Assembly (NCBI GenBank): GCA_023415515.1
Contig: JAEZKH010000114.1
Span: 1 to 19,152 of the forward strand
Direction: 5' to 3'
DNA: 19,152 bases
Source of the DNA: Actinomycetes bacterium
Lineage (GTDB): Bacteria; Actinomycetota; Actinomycetes; Mycobacteriales; Mycobacteriaceae
Shown here: in pieces, positions 13,302-19,152 of the stretch
Layout: every line of letters starts with the position of its first letter
Numbering within the stretch: the first letter of the stretch is position 1
Translations under genes and position numbers: made by a program
Notes under the pieces: model-generated
The model's input: the letters and a program-made list of their open reading frames with translations, nothing else
Databases searched by the model: none
What the model was told of the DNA's origin: nothing

Positions 13302-13840
13302 TCGACCGAGTCAAGCTGCTGGTGCATCGTGTTGTCCCCCAAGTGATTCCGCACCTACAAGGAAGACCCGGAGAAACGAGAACCGCGCGCGTCTTCCGTC
13401 GCATGCGCATCGGTGTCGTGCTCATGGCGTTGCTGGTGACAGTGCAGTCACTGCTGCTGGTGCTCGGCGCCTGGCGTAACGACCGGCAGATCGAAGGCAA
13501 CATGGGGGTGGCGGCCGCCGAGGTGCTCAGCGCCGGTCCCCGACGTTCCACGATCGAGTTCGTCACACCCGACCGCGTCACCTACCGCCCGGAGTTGGGC
13601 GTGCTCTATCCGTCCGAGTTGGACACGGGCATGCGGATATACGTCGAATACGACAAGGACAACCCCGATCTGGTCCGCGTGCAGGACCGCAACGCGGCGC
13701 TGGCGATCATCCCGGCCGGTTCGATCGCGGTGGTCGGCTGGTCGGTGGCGAGCGCGGCGCTGATGTTGTTGACGTTCGTCGAACGCAGGCTGACAGCTCA
13801 GACCGTCGACAGCAGGTTCTCCAGCCAGTCGTCGTCGTGA
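13298..13840 (+). CDS. DUF3592 two-TM membrane protein (Rv0556-like)
   Basis: This is a 180-residue membrane protein with two helices: about residues 37-58 (GVVLMALLVTVQSLLLVLGAW) and 134-161 (ALAIIPAGSIAVVGWSVASAALMLLTF). A beta-rich, soluble domain of about 75 residues lies between them (STIEFVTPDRVTYRPELGVLYPSELDTG...IYVEYDKDNPDLVRV), the layout of DUF3592. GTG 13298 overlaps the menD stop as GTGA, so translation is probably coupled. It corresponds to Rv0556 in M. tuberculosis, placed between menD and mgtA. The last 43 nt run antisense to the end of the lipoprotein gene, which may explain the unusual Ser/Gln-rich tail SRFSSQSSS. Function is unknown. Confidence 0.85.
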   Translation: MIDRVKLLVHRVVPQVIPHLQGRPGETRTARVFRRMRIGVVLMALLVTVQSLLLVLGAWRNDRQIEGNMGVAAAEVLSAGPRRSTIEFVTPDRVTYRPELGVLYPSELDTGMRIYVEYDKDNPDLVRVQDRNAALAIIPAGSIAVVGWSVASAALMLLTFVERRLTAQTVDSRFSSQSSS

Positions 13841-14505
13841 ATGTCGACCTTCTCCTGGGAGCCGAGGTCGTAAACCGTTGGCGTTCCGGTGGTTATCGGA
13901 TCGATGCCGATCAACGCGCCGTAGTTGTAGGCAGCCATCTCGTCGATGTCCGTCTGGTCGGCGGTATCGCCGTCACCGATCCGGCTCGCGACATCGTCGG
14001 GTAGCCCGGAGTCCTTGGCCATCTTCGCCATCTGCTTGTCGCTGGGGCCCGGACGGCCCGGGTTCTGGTGGGCCCACAGGTCCTCGACGAAAGCCTGGAA
14101 CTCCGGACCGGACGCCATGTTGTTCTCGTCGCTGGCCTCGGGTGCGCCGACGGCGAGGAACAACGCGTTGGCGACCCGGGCCGAATGGTGATCGGTTGCG
14201 GGGTCGTCCAGGAAGGTCAGGGGGCGATAGGTCACCGCGAGGTCGCCGAGATTGATGTGGCGCTTCATGTCCTCGCCGAAGGCGGCCTGCAGATCGGCGC
14301 AATGCGTGCACTGCGGTTCGGTGTACAACTCGATCTGCACCGGAGCGTCGGGGTAACCGGCGACGATGCCGTAGCCGTCCTCGCTGAGCCCGAGGGGCGG
14401 ATTCGTCGGATCCACCGTCGCCGTGCCGGTGACCTGGTTGGTGCAGCCGACCGCGCCGAGCAACAGGGCCGCGGCCACCGCCGCCGCGCCGCGAAGAATC
14501 CGCAT
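13798..14505 (-). CDS. DsbA/thioredoxin-fold lipoprotein
   Basis: This is a 235-residue exported protein. It has a short signal peptide with a lipobox-like AVGC, which makes C21 the likely lipidated cysteine. A thioredoxin-type domain follows: VQIELYTEPQCTHCADLQAAFG with a CTHC active site at residues 66-69, a helical insert from about 115-195, and a cis-proline-type strand TTGTPTVYDLG (about 214-224). It probably acts as a disulfide oxidoreductase outside the plasma membrane. ATG 14505 has AGGAAGG about 10 nt upstream, and a -10 TATCCT lies at 14529-14534. The gene is inserted between the DUF3592 gene and mgtA, which adjoin in M. tuberculosis. It overlaps the DUF3592 gene tail to tail by 43 nt. 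Confidence 0.85.
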   Translation of the reverse strand: MRILRGAAAVAAALLLGAVGCTNQVTGTATVDPTNPPLGLSEDGYGIVAGYPDAPVQIELYTEPQCTHCADLQAAFGEDMKRHINLGDLAVTYRPLTFLDDPATDHHSARVANALFLAVGAPEASDENNMASGPEFQAFVEDLWAHQNPGRPGPSDKQMAKMAKDSGLPDDVASRIGDGDTADQTDIDEMAAYNYGALIGIDPITTGTPTVYDLGSQEKVDIHDDDWLENLLSTV

Positions 14506-14528
14506 GTCAACCGCCCTTCCTTGTGCGC

Positions 14529-14534
14529 AGGATA
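14529..14534 (-). promoter_or_regulatory. -10 element TATCCT of the thioredoxin-fold lipoprotein gene
   Basis: TATCCT on the minus strand is close to the SigA consensus. It lies 23 nt before the ATG at 14505, leaving room for a short leader with AGGAAGG. Confidence 0.45.
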
Positions 14535-14623
14535 CCCGCATGGCCGCGGCGAGGTTCCGCCGTCAGCACCAGGACTTCGCATGTCGTACCCCCGCAGGCA
14601 ACCCCGCCGACAGCCTTGGATGC

Positions 14624-14629
14624 CACCAT
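14624..14629 (+). promoter_or_regulatory. Weak possible -10 element CACCAT of mgtA
   Basis: CACCAT keeps A2 and T6 of TANNNT and ends 6 nt before GTG 14636. No Shine-Dalgarno is seen, so a leaderless transcript is possible. Confidence 0.28.
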
Positions 14630-14635
14630 CGTGGC

Positions 14636-15763
14636 GTGCGCGTCGCGATCGTCGCCGAATCGTTTCTGCCCAACGTCAACGGCGTCACCAACTCGGTGCT
14701 TCGGGTGATGGAGCACCTCCGCCACCGCGGCCACGAGGTCCTCGTCATCGCCCCGGACTCCCCGCGCGGGCATGCGCAGGCCGACCGCGTCCATGACGGG
14801 GTCCGCATCCACCGGGTGCCGTCGCGGATGTTCCCCAAGATCACCTCGCTGCCGCTGGGCATACCGCGGCCGCGGATGGTCAGCGTGCTGCGGGGTTTCG
14901 ATCCCGACGTCGTGCACCTGGCATCGCCTGCGCTGCTGGGCTGGGGCGGTATGCTCGCCGCGCGTCACCTCGGGGTGCCCACGGTGGCGATCTTCCAGAC
15001 AGACGTGGCGGGTTTCGCGCAGAGCTACGGCATCGGCTTCACCGCGCGCGCGGCGTGGGCGTGGACCAGGATGGTGCACAGTCGGGTGGACCGCACGCTG
15101 GCCCCGTCGACGGCCGCTATCGAAAATCTTGTTGCGCAACGCATCCCGCGCGTCCACAAGTGGGCGCGCGGCGTCGACGTCGCGGGCTTCGCACCGTCGG
15201 CGCGCGACGAGCGACTGCGCAGCCGGTGGTCATCCGAGGGCAAGCCCATCGTCGGCTTCGTCGGCCGGCTCGCCCCGGAGAAGCATGTCGAGCGGCTCGG
15301 CGTCCTCGCCGGTCGCGACGATCTGCAGCTCGTCGTCGTCGGCGACGGCGTTGACCGCGCGAAGCTCGAATCATTGATGCCGTCAGCGGTTTTCACCGGC
15401 GCGTTGTACGGCGAGCACCTCGCGGCGGCCTACGCCAGCATGGACGTCTTCGTCCATCCAGGTGAGCATGAGACCTTTTGTCAGGCCGTGCAGGAGGCGA
15501 TGGCTTCTGGACTGCCTGTCATCGCACCCGATGCGGGCGGTCCGCGGGATCTGGTCGCGCCGATGCACACCGGCCTGCTGCTTCCGGTCGGCGAGTTCGA
15601 GCGCCGCCTTTCGGCCTCGGTCGACCAGCTGCTGGCCGAGCGGGCCCGCTACTCGGTTGCCGCCCGCCGCAGCGTGCTCGGGCGTACCTGGCCGGTCATC
15701 TGCGACGAGCTGATCGGCCATTACCGGGAGGTGCTGGGCACCCGCGGTGCCCAGGCCGCCTGA
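14636..15763 (+). CDS. mgtA: GDP-mannose-dependent alpha-mannosyltransferase (MgtA/PimB')
   Basis: This is a 375-residue GT4/GT-B glycosyltransferase that closely matches the recalled Rv0557. That enzyme was first named PimB and later shown to mannosylate a glucuronic-acid diacylglycerol acceptor in LM-like glycolipid synthesis. Visible features are the N-terminal VRVAIVAESFLPNVNGVTNSV, the HLASPALLGW loop (94-103), the nucleotide-binding VGFVGRLAPEKHVERL (206-221), and the EX7E motif with E279 and E287 in HPGEHETFCQAVQEA. It acts at the inner face of the plasma membrane on a lipid acceptor. GTG 14636 was chosen from homology; the frame is open to 14423 without similarity. It ends 2 nt before the stop of the convergent antigen 85-like gene. 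Confidence 0.93.
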   Translation: MRVAIVAESFLPNVNGVTNSVLRVMEHLRHRGHEVLVIAPDSPRGHAQADRVHDGVRIHRVPSRMFPKITSLPLGIPRPRMVSVLRGFDPDVVHLASPALLGWGGMLAARHLGVPTVAIFQTDVAGFAQSYGIGFTARAAWAWTRMVHSRVDRTLAPSTAAIENLVAQRIPRVHKWARGVDVAGFAPSARDERLRSRWSSEGKPIVGFVGRLAPEKHVERLGVLAGRDDLQLVVVGDGVDRAKLESLMPSAVFTGALYGEHLAAAYASMDVFVHPGEHETFCQAVQEAMASGLPVIAPDAGGPRDLVAPMHTGLLLPVGEFERRLSASVDQLLAERARYSVAARRSVLGRTWPVICDELIGHYREVLGTRGAQAA

Positions 15764-15765
15764 CC

Positions 15766-16719
15766 TCAGGCGCCCAGCGTGCGGACGATGTCGGGCTTCA
15801 TCGCGTTGAGCTGCGCCTGCCAATACGCCCATGTGTGTGTGCCGTTCGGCGGGAAATTGAAGGTGGCGTTGCGCCCGCCCGCCGAGGTGTAGGCGTTCTG
15901 GAACGCGACGTTGCCGTCTCTGGTGAGTCCTTCGAGGAACGTTGCGGGCAGGTCGGCGCCGCCGAGTTCGGTCGGCGTGCCGTTGCCCGTGTAGACCCAC
16001 AGCCGGGTGCCGTTGGCGACGAGTTTGCCGACCTGAAGGGTCGGGTCGTTGCGCTGCCACGCAGGCCCACCGCCGGGGCCCCACATGGCGTTGGGGTCGA
16101 AGCCTCCTGCGTCATGCATCGCGAAACCGACCAGCGTGGGCCAGATACCTTCCGACAGATGGAGGAAACCTGACAGCGAGCCCGCGTAACCGAAGACGTC
16201 GGGGTGGTAGGCGGCCAGGATCAGCGCAGCGCTGCCCGACATCGACAGGCCAACGACGGCGTTCCCGCTCGGCGAGATGCCCTTGTTCGCCGACAGGTAC
16301 GCGGGCAGCTCAGAGGTCAGAAACGTCTCCCACTGATAGTTGTACGTCCCGCCGTTGCCGACCGCCGGCTGCTGCCAATTCGTGTAGAAACTGGACATCC
16401 CGCCGACCGGCATGACAACGGAAACGCCTGACTGGTAGAAGGTTTCGAACGCGTTTGTCTCGATGTCCCAACCGTTGTTGTCGTCGCGGGCGCGCAGCCC
16501 GTCGAGCAGGTACACGGCGTGTTTGCCGCCGCCCTGGAACCGGACCGGGATGTCTCGGCCCATGGCGGCCGACGGAACCATCAGCGTCTCGACGGGAAGA
16601 CCCGGCCGCGACAGCGCCGATGCGGTGGCGGCGCCGCCTGCGACGGCAGTCAGCCCGGCGAGCATCAGGGCAACGACAATCCCAACCGTCCCACGACGAA
16701 ACCAGTTGGCGGCGTTCAT
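15766..16719 (-). CDS. Antigen 85-family mycolyltransferase, Ag85C-like, cysteine-free
   Basis: This is a 317-residue secreted esterase. Antigen 85 enzymes transfer mycolates onto trehalose and arabinogalactan in the cell wall. A signal peptide (to about residue 35, ATASALS) precedes the mature start SRPGLPVETLMVPS. The catalytic triad is present: S159 (GLSMSG), E263 (FLEGL) and H295 (NGTHTW), with exactly the S-E and S-H spacing of Ag85B (104 and 136). Substrate-loop hallmarks LLDGLRARDDNNGWDI and MPVGG are intact. No cysteine occurs: the Ag85A/B disulfide pair is missing, as in Ag85C, and the conserved cysteine equivalent to C209 of Ag85C is Thr (WVYTGNG, T244). ATG 16719 has GAGGAG upstream and overlaps the SDR stop as ATGA. 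Confidence 0.93.
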   Translation of the reverse strand: MNAANWFRRGTVGIVVALMLAGLTAVAGGAATASALSRPGLPVETLMVPSAAMGRDIPVRFQGGGKHAVYLLDGLRARDDNNGWDIETNAFETFYQSGVSVVMPVGGMSSFYTNWQQPAVGNGGTYNYQWETFLTSELPAYLSANKGISPSGNAVVGLSMSGSAALILAAYHPDVFGYAGSLSGFLHLSEGIWPTLVGFAMHDAGGFDPNAMWGPGGGPAWQRNDPTLQVGKLVANGTRLWVYTGNGTPTELGGADLPATFLEGLTRDGNVAFQNAYTSAGGRNATFNFPPNGTHTWAYWQAQLNAMKPDIVRTLGA

Positions 16720-17564
16720 ATCTGCTGCTCCTCGGACGTCGACCCCTGCGCCAGGATCGCGACCGGCTGCCACTCGTCCCAGGTCGCAAGACGTTTCTCG
16801 TAGTCGGCCTTGGCCAGCGACAGTGGTCGCTCACCGAAGAAGACGCGCAGCGGCGGATCGGGGGCGTCGACGACTCTGAGGATCGCGGCCGCCGATGCCC
16901 GCGGATCGCCAGGCGTGGCGTTGCGGCTCGCGCGTGATTCTTCTGATCTCCGGTGTGCGTCTTCGTAAGCGGGCAGCTGTGTGGATCGCTTCGACGACGA
17001 ACCTGCCCAGTCGGTGGAGAACCCGCCCGGCTCGACGAGCGTGATGTGGACGCCGAACGGCTCCACCTCCTGCGCCAACGCCTGGGAGAACCCCTCGAGC
17101 GCCCACTTCGACGCATGGTAGATCCCGACGTTCGGGAACGCGACGATGCCGCCGATCGACGACACCTGGATGATGTGCCCGCTGCCCTGTGTCCGCAGGT
17201 AGGGCAGCGCGGCCTGGGTCACCCACAGCGCGCCGAACACATTCGTCTCGAGCTGGGCGCGCGCCTCCTCTTCGGTGATCTCCTCGATGAAGCCGAAGTG
17301 CCCGTACCCGGCATTGTTGACGACGATGTCCAATCGGCCGAAGTGGTCGTGCGCCTGCTTGACGGCGGCGAAGTCCGCGTCGCGGTCGGTGACGTCCAGC
17401 TGGATCGGCAGCAGCGCGTCGCCGTACTTGTCGACGAGGTCGGCGAGCGTCGCGGTGTCGCGGGCGGTGCCTGCGACCTTGTCGCCGCGTTCGAGCGCCG
17501 CGATCGCCCATTCCCTGCCGAAGCCACGTGATGTCCCGGTGATGAACCAAACTTTTTCAGCCAT
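16716..17564 (-). CDS. Short-chain dehydrogenase/reductase (classical SDR)
   Basis: This is a 282-residue cytoplasmic NAD(P)-dependent oxidoreductase. It shows the cofactor motif TGTSRGFG (9-16), LDVTD (57-61), NNAG (83-86), the catalytic serine in QVSSIGG (135-136) and YHASK (Y149, K153). The SRG and TARD residues suggest NADP preference. ATG 17564 gives the usual N-terminus (MAEKVWFITG). No Shine-Dalgarno is seen, and in-frame ATGs at 17582 and 17597 are alternatives. Its stop overlaps the antigen 85-like start as ATGA, making a two-gene operon divergent from menG across 70 bp. A small inverted repeat (GGGCA/TGCCC, 17567-17580) lies directly upstream of the start. The substrate is unknown. 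Confidence 0.9.
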   Translation of the reverse strand: MAEKVWFITGTSRGFGREWAIAALERGDKVAGTARDTATLADLVDKYGDALLPIQLDVTDRDADFAAVKQAHDHFGRLDIVVNNAGYGHFGFIEEITEEEARAQLETNVFGALWVTQAALPYLRTQGSGHIIQVSSIGGIVAFPNVGIYHASKWALEGFSQALAQEVEPFGVHITLVEPGGFSTDWAGSSSKRSTQLPAYEDAHRRSEESRASRNATPGDPRASAAAILRVVDAPDPPLRVFFGERPLSLAKADYEKRLATWDEWQPVAILAQGSTSEEQQI

Positions 17565-17621
17565 GAGGGCACAAATGCCCATGACCGTGCCGTGCATTCC
17601 CGATCCAAGGAAGTTCGCAGG

Positions 17622-17627
17622 TAGCGT
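17622..17627 (+). promoter_or_regulatory. -10 element TAGCGT of menG
   Basis: TAGCGT fits TANNNT and ends 7 nt before GTG 17635. There is no Shine-Dalgarno between them, consistent with a leaderless menG mRNA. Confidence 0.5.
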
Positions 17628-17634
17628 CACGGGC

Positions 17635-18327
17635 GTGAACAGGGCGTCGCTGGACAAGGACCCGCGCGAGGTCGCGTCGATGTTCGACGCGGTCGCGCGG
17701 CGCTACGACCTGACCAACACGGTGCTGTCGCTGGGGCAGGACCGGTTCTGGCGGCGTGCGACCAGGTCTGCGCTGGGCATCGGGGCAGGCGACAAGGTCC
17801 TGGACCTGGCTGCGGGCACGGCGGTGTCGACGGTCGAGCTGACGCGCTCCGGCGCCTGGTGTGTGGCCGCGGACTTCTCCGTCGGGATGCTCGCCGCCGG
17901 CCGGGGCCGAGACGTCCCGAAGGTCGCAGGCGATGCGACTCGGCTGCCGTTCGACGACGGCGTGTTCGACGCGGTGACCATCAGCTTCGGGCTGCGCAAC
18001 GTCGTCGATCACGCCGCGGGGCTGCGCGAGATGGCGCGGGTCACACGGCCGGGCGGACGGCTCGTGGTGTGCGAGTTCTCGACGCCGACCAACAAGCTGT
18101 TCGCCACCGCCTACAAGGAGTACCTGATGCAGGCGCTGCCGCGGATCGCGAGAAAAGTGTCGTCGAATCCGGACGCCTATGTGTATCTCGCCGAGTCCAT
18201 CAGGGCCTGGCCCGACCAGGCGCAGCTTGCACGTCAGATCGCCGATGCCGGCTGGTCGACGGTGCGGTGGCGCAATCTCACCGGGGGGATCGTCGCCCTG
18301 CACGCTGCAGTGAAGCCGTCGCGTTAG
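17635..18327 (+). CDS. menG: Demethylmenaquinone methyltransferase (UbiE/MenG)
   Basis: This is a 230-residue SAM-dependent methyltransferase that performs the last ring methylation of menaquinone. It matches the recalled Rv0558 (also annotated menH/ubiE; 234 residues). Landmarks are the UbiE signature VASMFDAVARRYDLTNTVLS (13-32), SAM motif I VLDLAAGTA (55-63), the acidic end of strand 2 in CVAADFS (D80), DATRLPF (100-106), FDAVTISFGLRNV (111-123) and the second UbiE signature RVTRPGGRLVVCEFS (135-149). GTG 17635 agrees with the M. tuberculosis start; the upstream open frame runs into the divergent SDR gene. No gene follows closely on the same strand. Confidence 0.95.
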   Translation: MNRASLDKDPREVASMFDAVARRYDLTNTVLSLGQDRFWRRATRSALGIGAGDKVLDLAAGTAVSTVELTRSGAWCVAADFSVGMLAAGRGRDVPKVAGDATRLPFDDGVFDAVTISFGLRNVVDHAAGLREMARVTRPGGRLVVCEFSTPTNKLFATAYKEYLMQALPRIARKVSSNPDAYVYLAESIRAWPDQAQLARQIADAGWSTVRWRNLTGGIVALHAAVKPSR

Positions 18328-18477
18328 GGCTCGTCGTCATCGGCGTGGAATTCCGCAATGCCGGCGGCTGTGACCTGTTGCTCGGCGATCTGCCCGAGGT
18401 GTTAGCCGCCGGCATCCGCGACGTCAAGGGCTTCGCGGACTCCCTCGCCTAGATACCCGTGGTGCGTTTCTCGGCGA

Positions 18478-18503
18478 GCGTGCGCGTCTGCTGCGCGACA
18501 CGC
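18478..18503. terminator. Possible terminator hairpin after menG
   Basis: GCGTGCGCG (18478-18486) pairs with CGCG-A-CACGC (18494-18503), with one bulged A and a 7-nt loop. It lies in the 209-bp gap between the convergent menG and the small unknown gene, so it could serve either. No U-tract is seen. Otherwise nothing convincing is seen in 18328-18536. Confidence 0.35.
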
Positions 18504-18536
18504 CGCAAAACATCAGCGATATGTGCACCCTCGCCG

Positions 18537-18983
18537 CTAGCTCAGCGTGCGCCAAAGCTGCATACTCTCGTCGCCGACGCTCGCGTGGTGCGTCTGCTGG
18601 AAATTGCGGCCACCTCGGCGAAAGGTGGCGACGACGGCTGGCGGCACTTTCGGCTCGAGGAGAGGTGTTGACAGCCAATCGCATTCGCGCACATGAACGA
18701 GGTCGACGGCGGCGGCGTCATCGCTGTCGTCGCAGAAGTACGGCCCCGTGATGCGGCCGAGCCAATAAAGGCCGTCGGGATCGCGAGTCCAGACGAACGA
18801 GCCGTCGGCGACCTCGCGGAACCGTTCGATGCGGCGGGCGAGACGTTCGTCGGACGGCCGCCTCGGGCCGCCGAACCCGCACAGGCCTCGCGACAGCGCC
18901 CGCTCGAGCGTCGCCTCGACGTCGACGTCGTCGCGGCGTGACCGCATCGGAGCCCGGTAGACCGCCACTTCCACGTCACTCAT
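18537..18983 (-). CDS. Conserved hypothetical protein, unrecognised small domain
   Basis: This is a 148-residue soluble protein that I cannot assign to a family with confidence. The N-terminus (VAVYRAPMRSRRDDV) and a helical region to about residue 58 precede a compact beta-rich part at residues 60-106. That part has the pattern G-x-F-V-W-T-R-D...YWLGRITGPY...VDLVHVRECDWL, resembling the small barrel found at the front of some Mrr-type restriction proteins. That likeness is from memory and is only a lead. The C-terminal part PPAVVATFRRGGRNFQQTH completes the pattern. ATG 18983 lacks a clear Shine-Dalgarno. Its upstream side is the palindromic element at 18988-19050. Strong third-position GC supports a real gene. 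Confidence 0.65.
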   Translation of the reverse strand: MSDVEVAVYRAPMRSRRDDVDVEATLERALSRGLCGFGGPRRPSDERLARRIERFREVADGSFVWTRDPDGLYWLGRITGPYFCDDSDDAAAVDLVHVRECDWLSTPLLEPKVPPAVVATFRRGGRNFQQTHHASVGDESMQLWRTLS

Positions 18984-18987
18984 CGTG

Positions 18988-19050
18988 CGCGAGCGACCGC
19001 TGTTGTACGCCCGTTCGCGGCGTGTCGCCGTGCAGACACGGTCGCTCGCG
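18988..19050. repeat. 63-bp palindromic element with 12-bp terminal inverted repeats
   Basis: The ends CGCGAGCGACCG (18988-18999) and CGGTCGCTCGCG (19039-19050) are perfect inverted copies. Inside lies a second hairpin, CGTGTC (19021-19026) with GACACG (19035-19040), and an alternative ACGCC/GGCGT stem (19007-19023). The layout suggests an interspersed palindromic repeat, or a structured 5' region of the gene starting at 18983. I recall similar sequences in other mycobacterial intergenic regions but cannot verify this. Confidence 0.5.
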
Positions 19051-19086
19051 GTGCAGGTCTCGCGGTGCAGGTCTCGCGGTGCAGGT
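19045..19086. repeat. Three exact copies of a 14-bp tandem repeat
   Basis: CTCGCGGTGCAGGT occurs at 19045-19058, 19059-19072 and 19073-19086 without mismatch. The first copy overlaps the right arm of the palindromic element, suggesting slippage expansion from its edge. There are no spacers, so it is not a CRISPR. Confidence 0.9.
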
Positions 19087-19152
19087 CATACGAACGGTGG
19101 GCGGCGGTCCAGCCGCCGCGAGCCCGCCCCTGCGGCCCGCCACCCGCCGGCG
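19086..19152 (-). CDS. Possible 3' end of a gene entering from the right edge
   Basis: On the minus strand one frame is open from the window edge to TGA at 19086-19088, giving a C-terminus that ends WRAAGAGSRRLDRRPPFV. The length (21 codons) is too short for certainty in GC-rich DNA. A GC hairpin (19101-19119) lies within it. No product can be named. Confidence 0.2.
   Translation of the reverse strand, partial: AGGWRAAGAGSRRLDRRPPFV

Noticed and set aside
18345..18452. Short plus-strand frame (35 codons from GTG) after menG
   Set aside because: It has plausible composition but no ribosome site, no promoter and no recognised family. It may be a gene remnant but cannot be supported.
19045..19086. 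CRISPR-like direct repeats
   Set aside because: The copies are 14 bp, directly adjacent without spacers, and no cas gene is present.
19101..19119. GC-rich hairpin near the right edge as a terminator
   Set aside because: Seven-bp GC stems are common here, and its gene context lies outside the window.

Overview
The window reads as a piece of chromosome from a mycobacterium, most likely a fast-growing Mycolicibacterium-type species. By eye it is very GC-rich with strong third-position GC. It carries an antigen 85-family mycolyltransferase, an MPTR-like decapeptide-repeat protein, the GDP-mannose-dependent glycosyltransferase MgtA/PimB', and a menaquinone gene set. From memory, that set follows the M. 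tuberculosis order Rv0552-Rv0558: amidohydrolase, menC, bpoC, menD, DUF3592 protein, mgtA, menG. All species assignments rest on recalled protein similarity and gene order; no search was run.

Layout, left to right. (1) 1-1532: a hairpin, a minus-strand YCII/DGPF-domain gene, and a divergent plus-strand gene for a one-TM, PQ-rich, TolA-like coiled-coil protein. They share a 204-bp regulatory gap holding two palindromes, and the TolA-like gene ends in a clear hairpin terminator. (2) 1579-4710: a plus-strand amidohydrolase converging on a minus-strand pair, a secreted MPTR-like protein and a SOUL haem-binding protein. (3) 4825-5808: menC. (4) 5779-7179: a minus-strand operon of two related small membrane proteins flanking an MpaB/DUF2236 oxygenase-like gene. 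(5) 7300-9022: a plus-strand pair, a GlxA-type AraC regulator and a DJ-1/PfpI isocyanide hydratase-like enzyme. (6) 9057-10762: a minus-strand FAD monooxygenase-MarR operon with a candidate operator. (7) 10863-13840: plus-strand bpoC, menD and DUF3592 gene. (8) 13798-14505: a minus-strand thioredoxin-fold lipoprotein. (9) 14636-15763: plus-strand mgtA. (10) 15766-17564: a minus-strand SDR and antigen 85-like pair, translationally coupled. (11) 17635-18327: plus-strand menG. (12) 18328-19152: a small unknown minus-strand gene, then a non-coding stretch with a palindromic element and a 14-bp triplicate repeat; a gene may begin off the right edge.

MenC, MenD and MenG catalyse separate steps of menaquinone synthesis, while BpoC, the DUF3592 protein and MgtA are conserved companions. 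Everything inserted between these backbone genes, apart from the glxA/DJ-1 pair, lies on the opposite strand, so the conserved plus-strand series is interrupted by accessory cassettes. Many plus-strand genes start with GTG and have a TANNNT-like -10 hexamer 6-7 nt upstream and no Shine-Dalgarno, as expected of leaderless transcripts. Most convergent pairs overlap or nearly touch.

No tRNA, rRNA, CRISPR array, insertion sequence or phage gene was seen. No gene-free stretch exceeds about 210 bp. I see no obviously new defence or mobile system. The most interesting uncharacterised unit is the small-membrane-protein/MpaB/small-membrane-protein operon.
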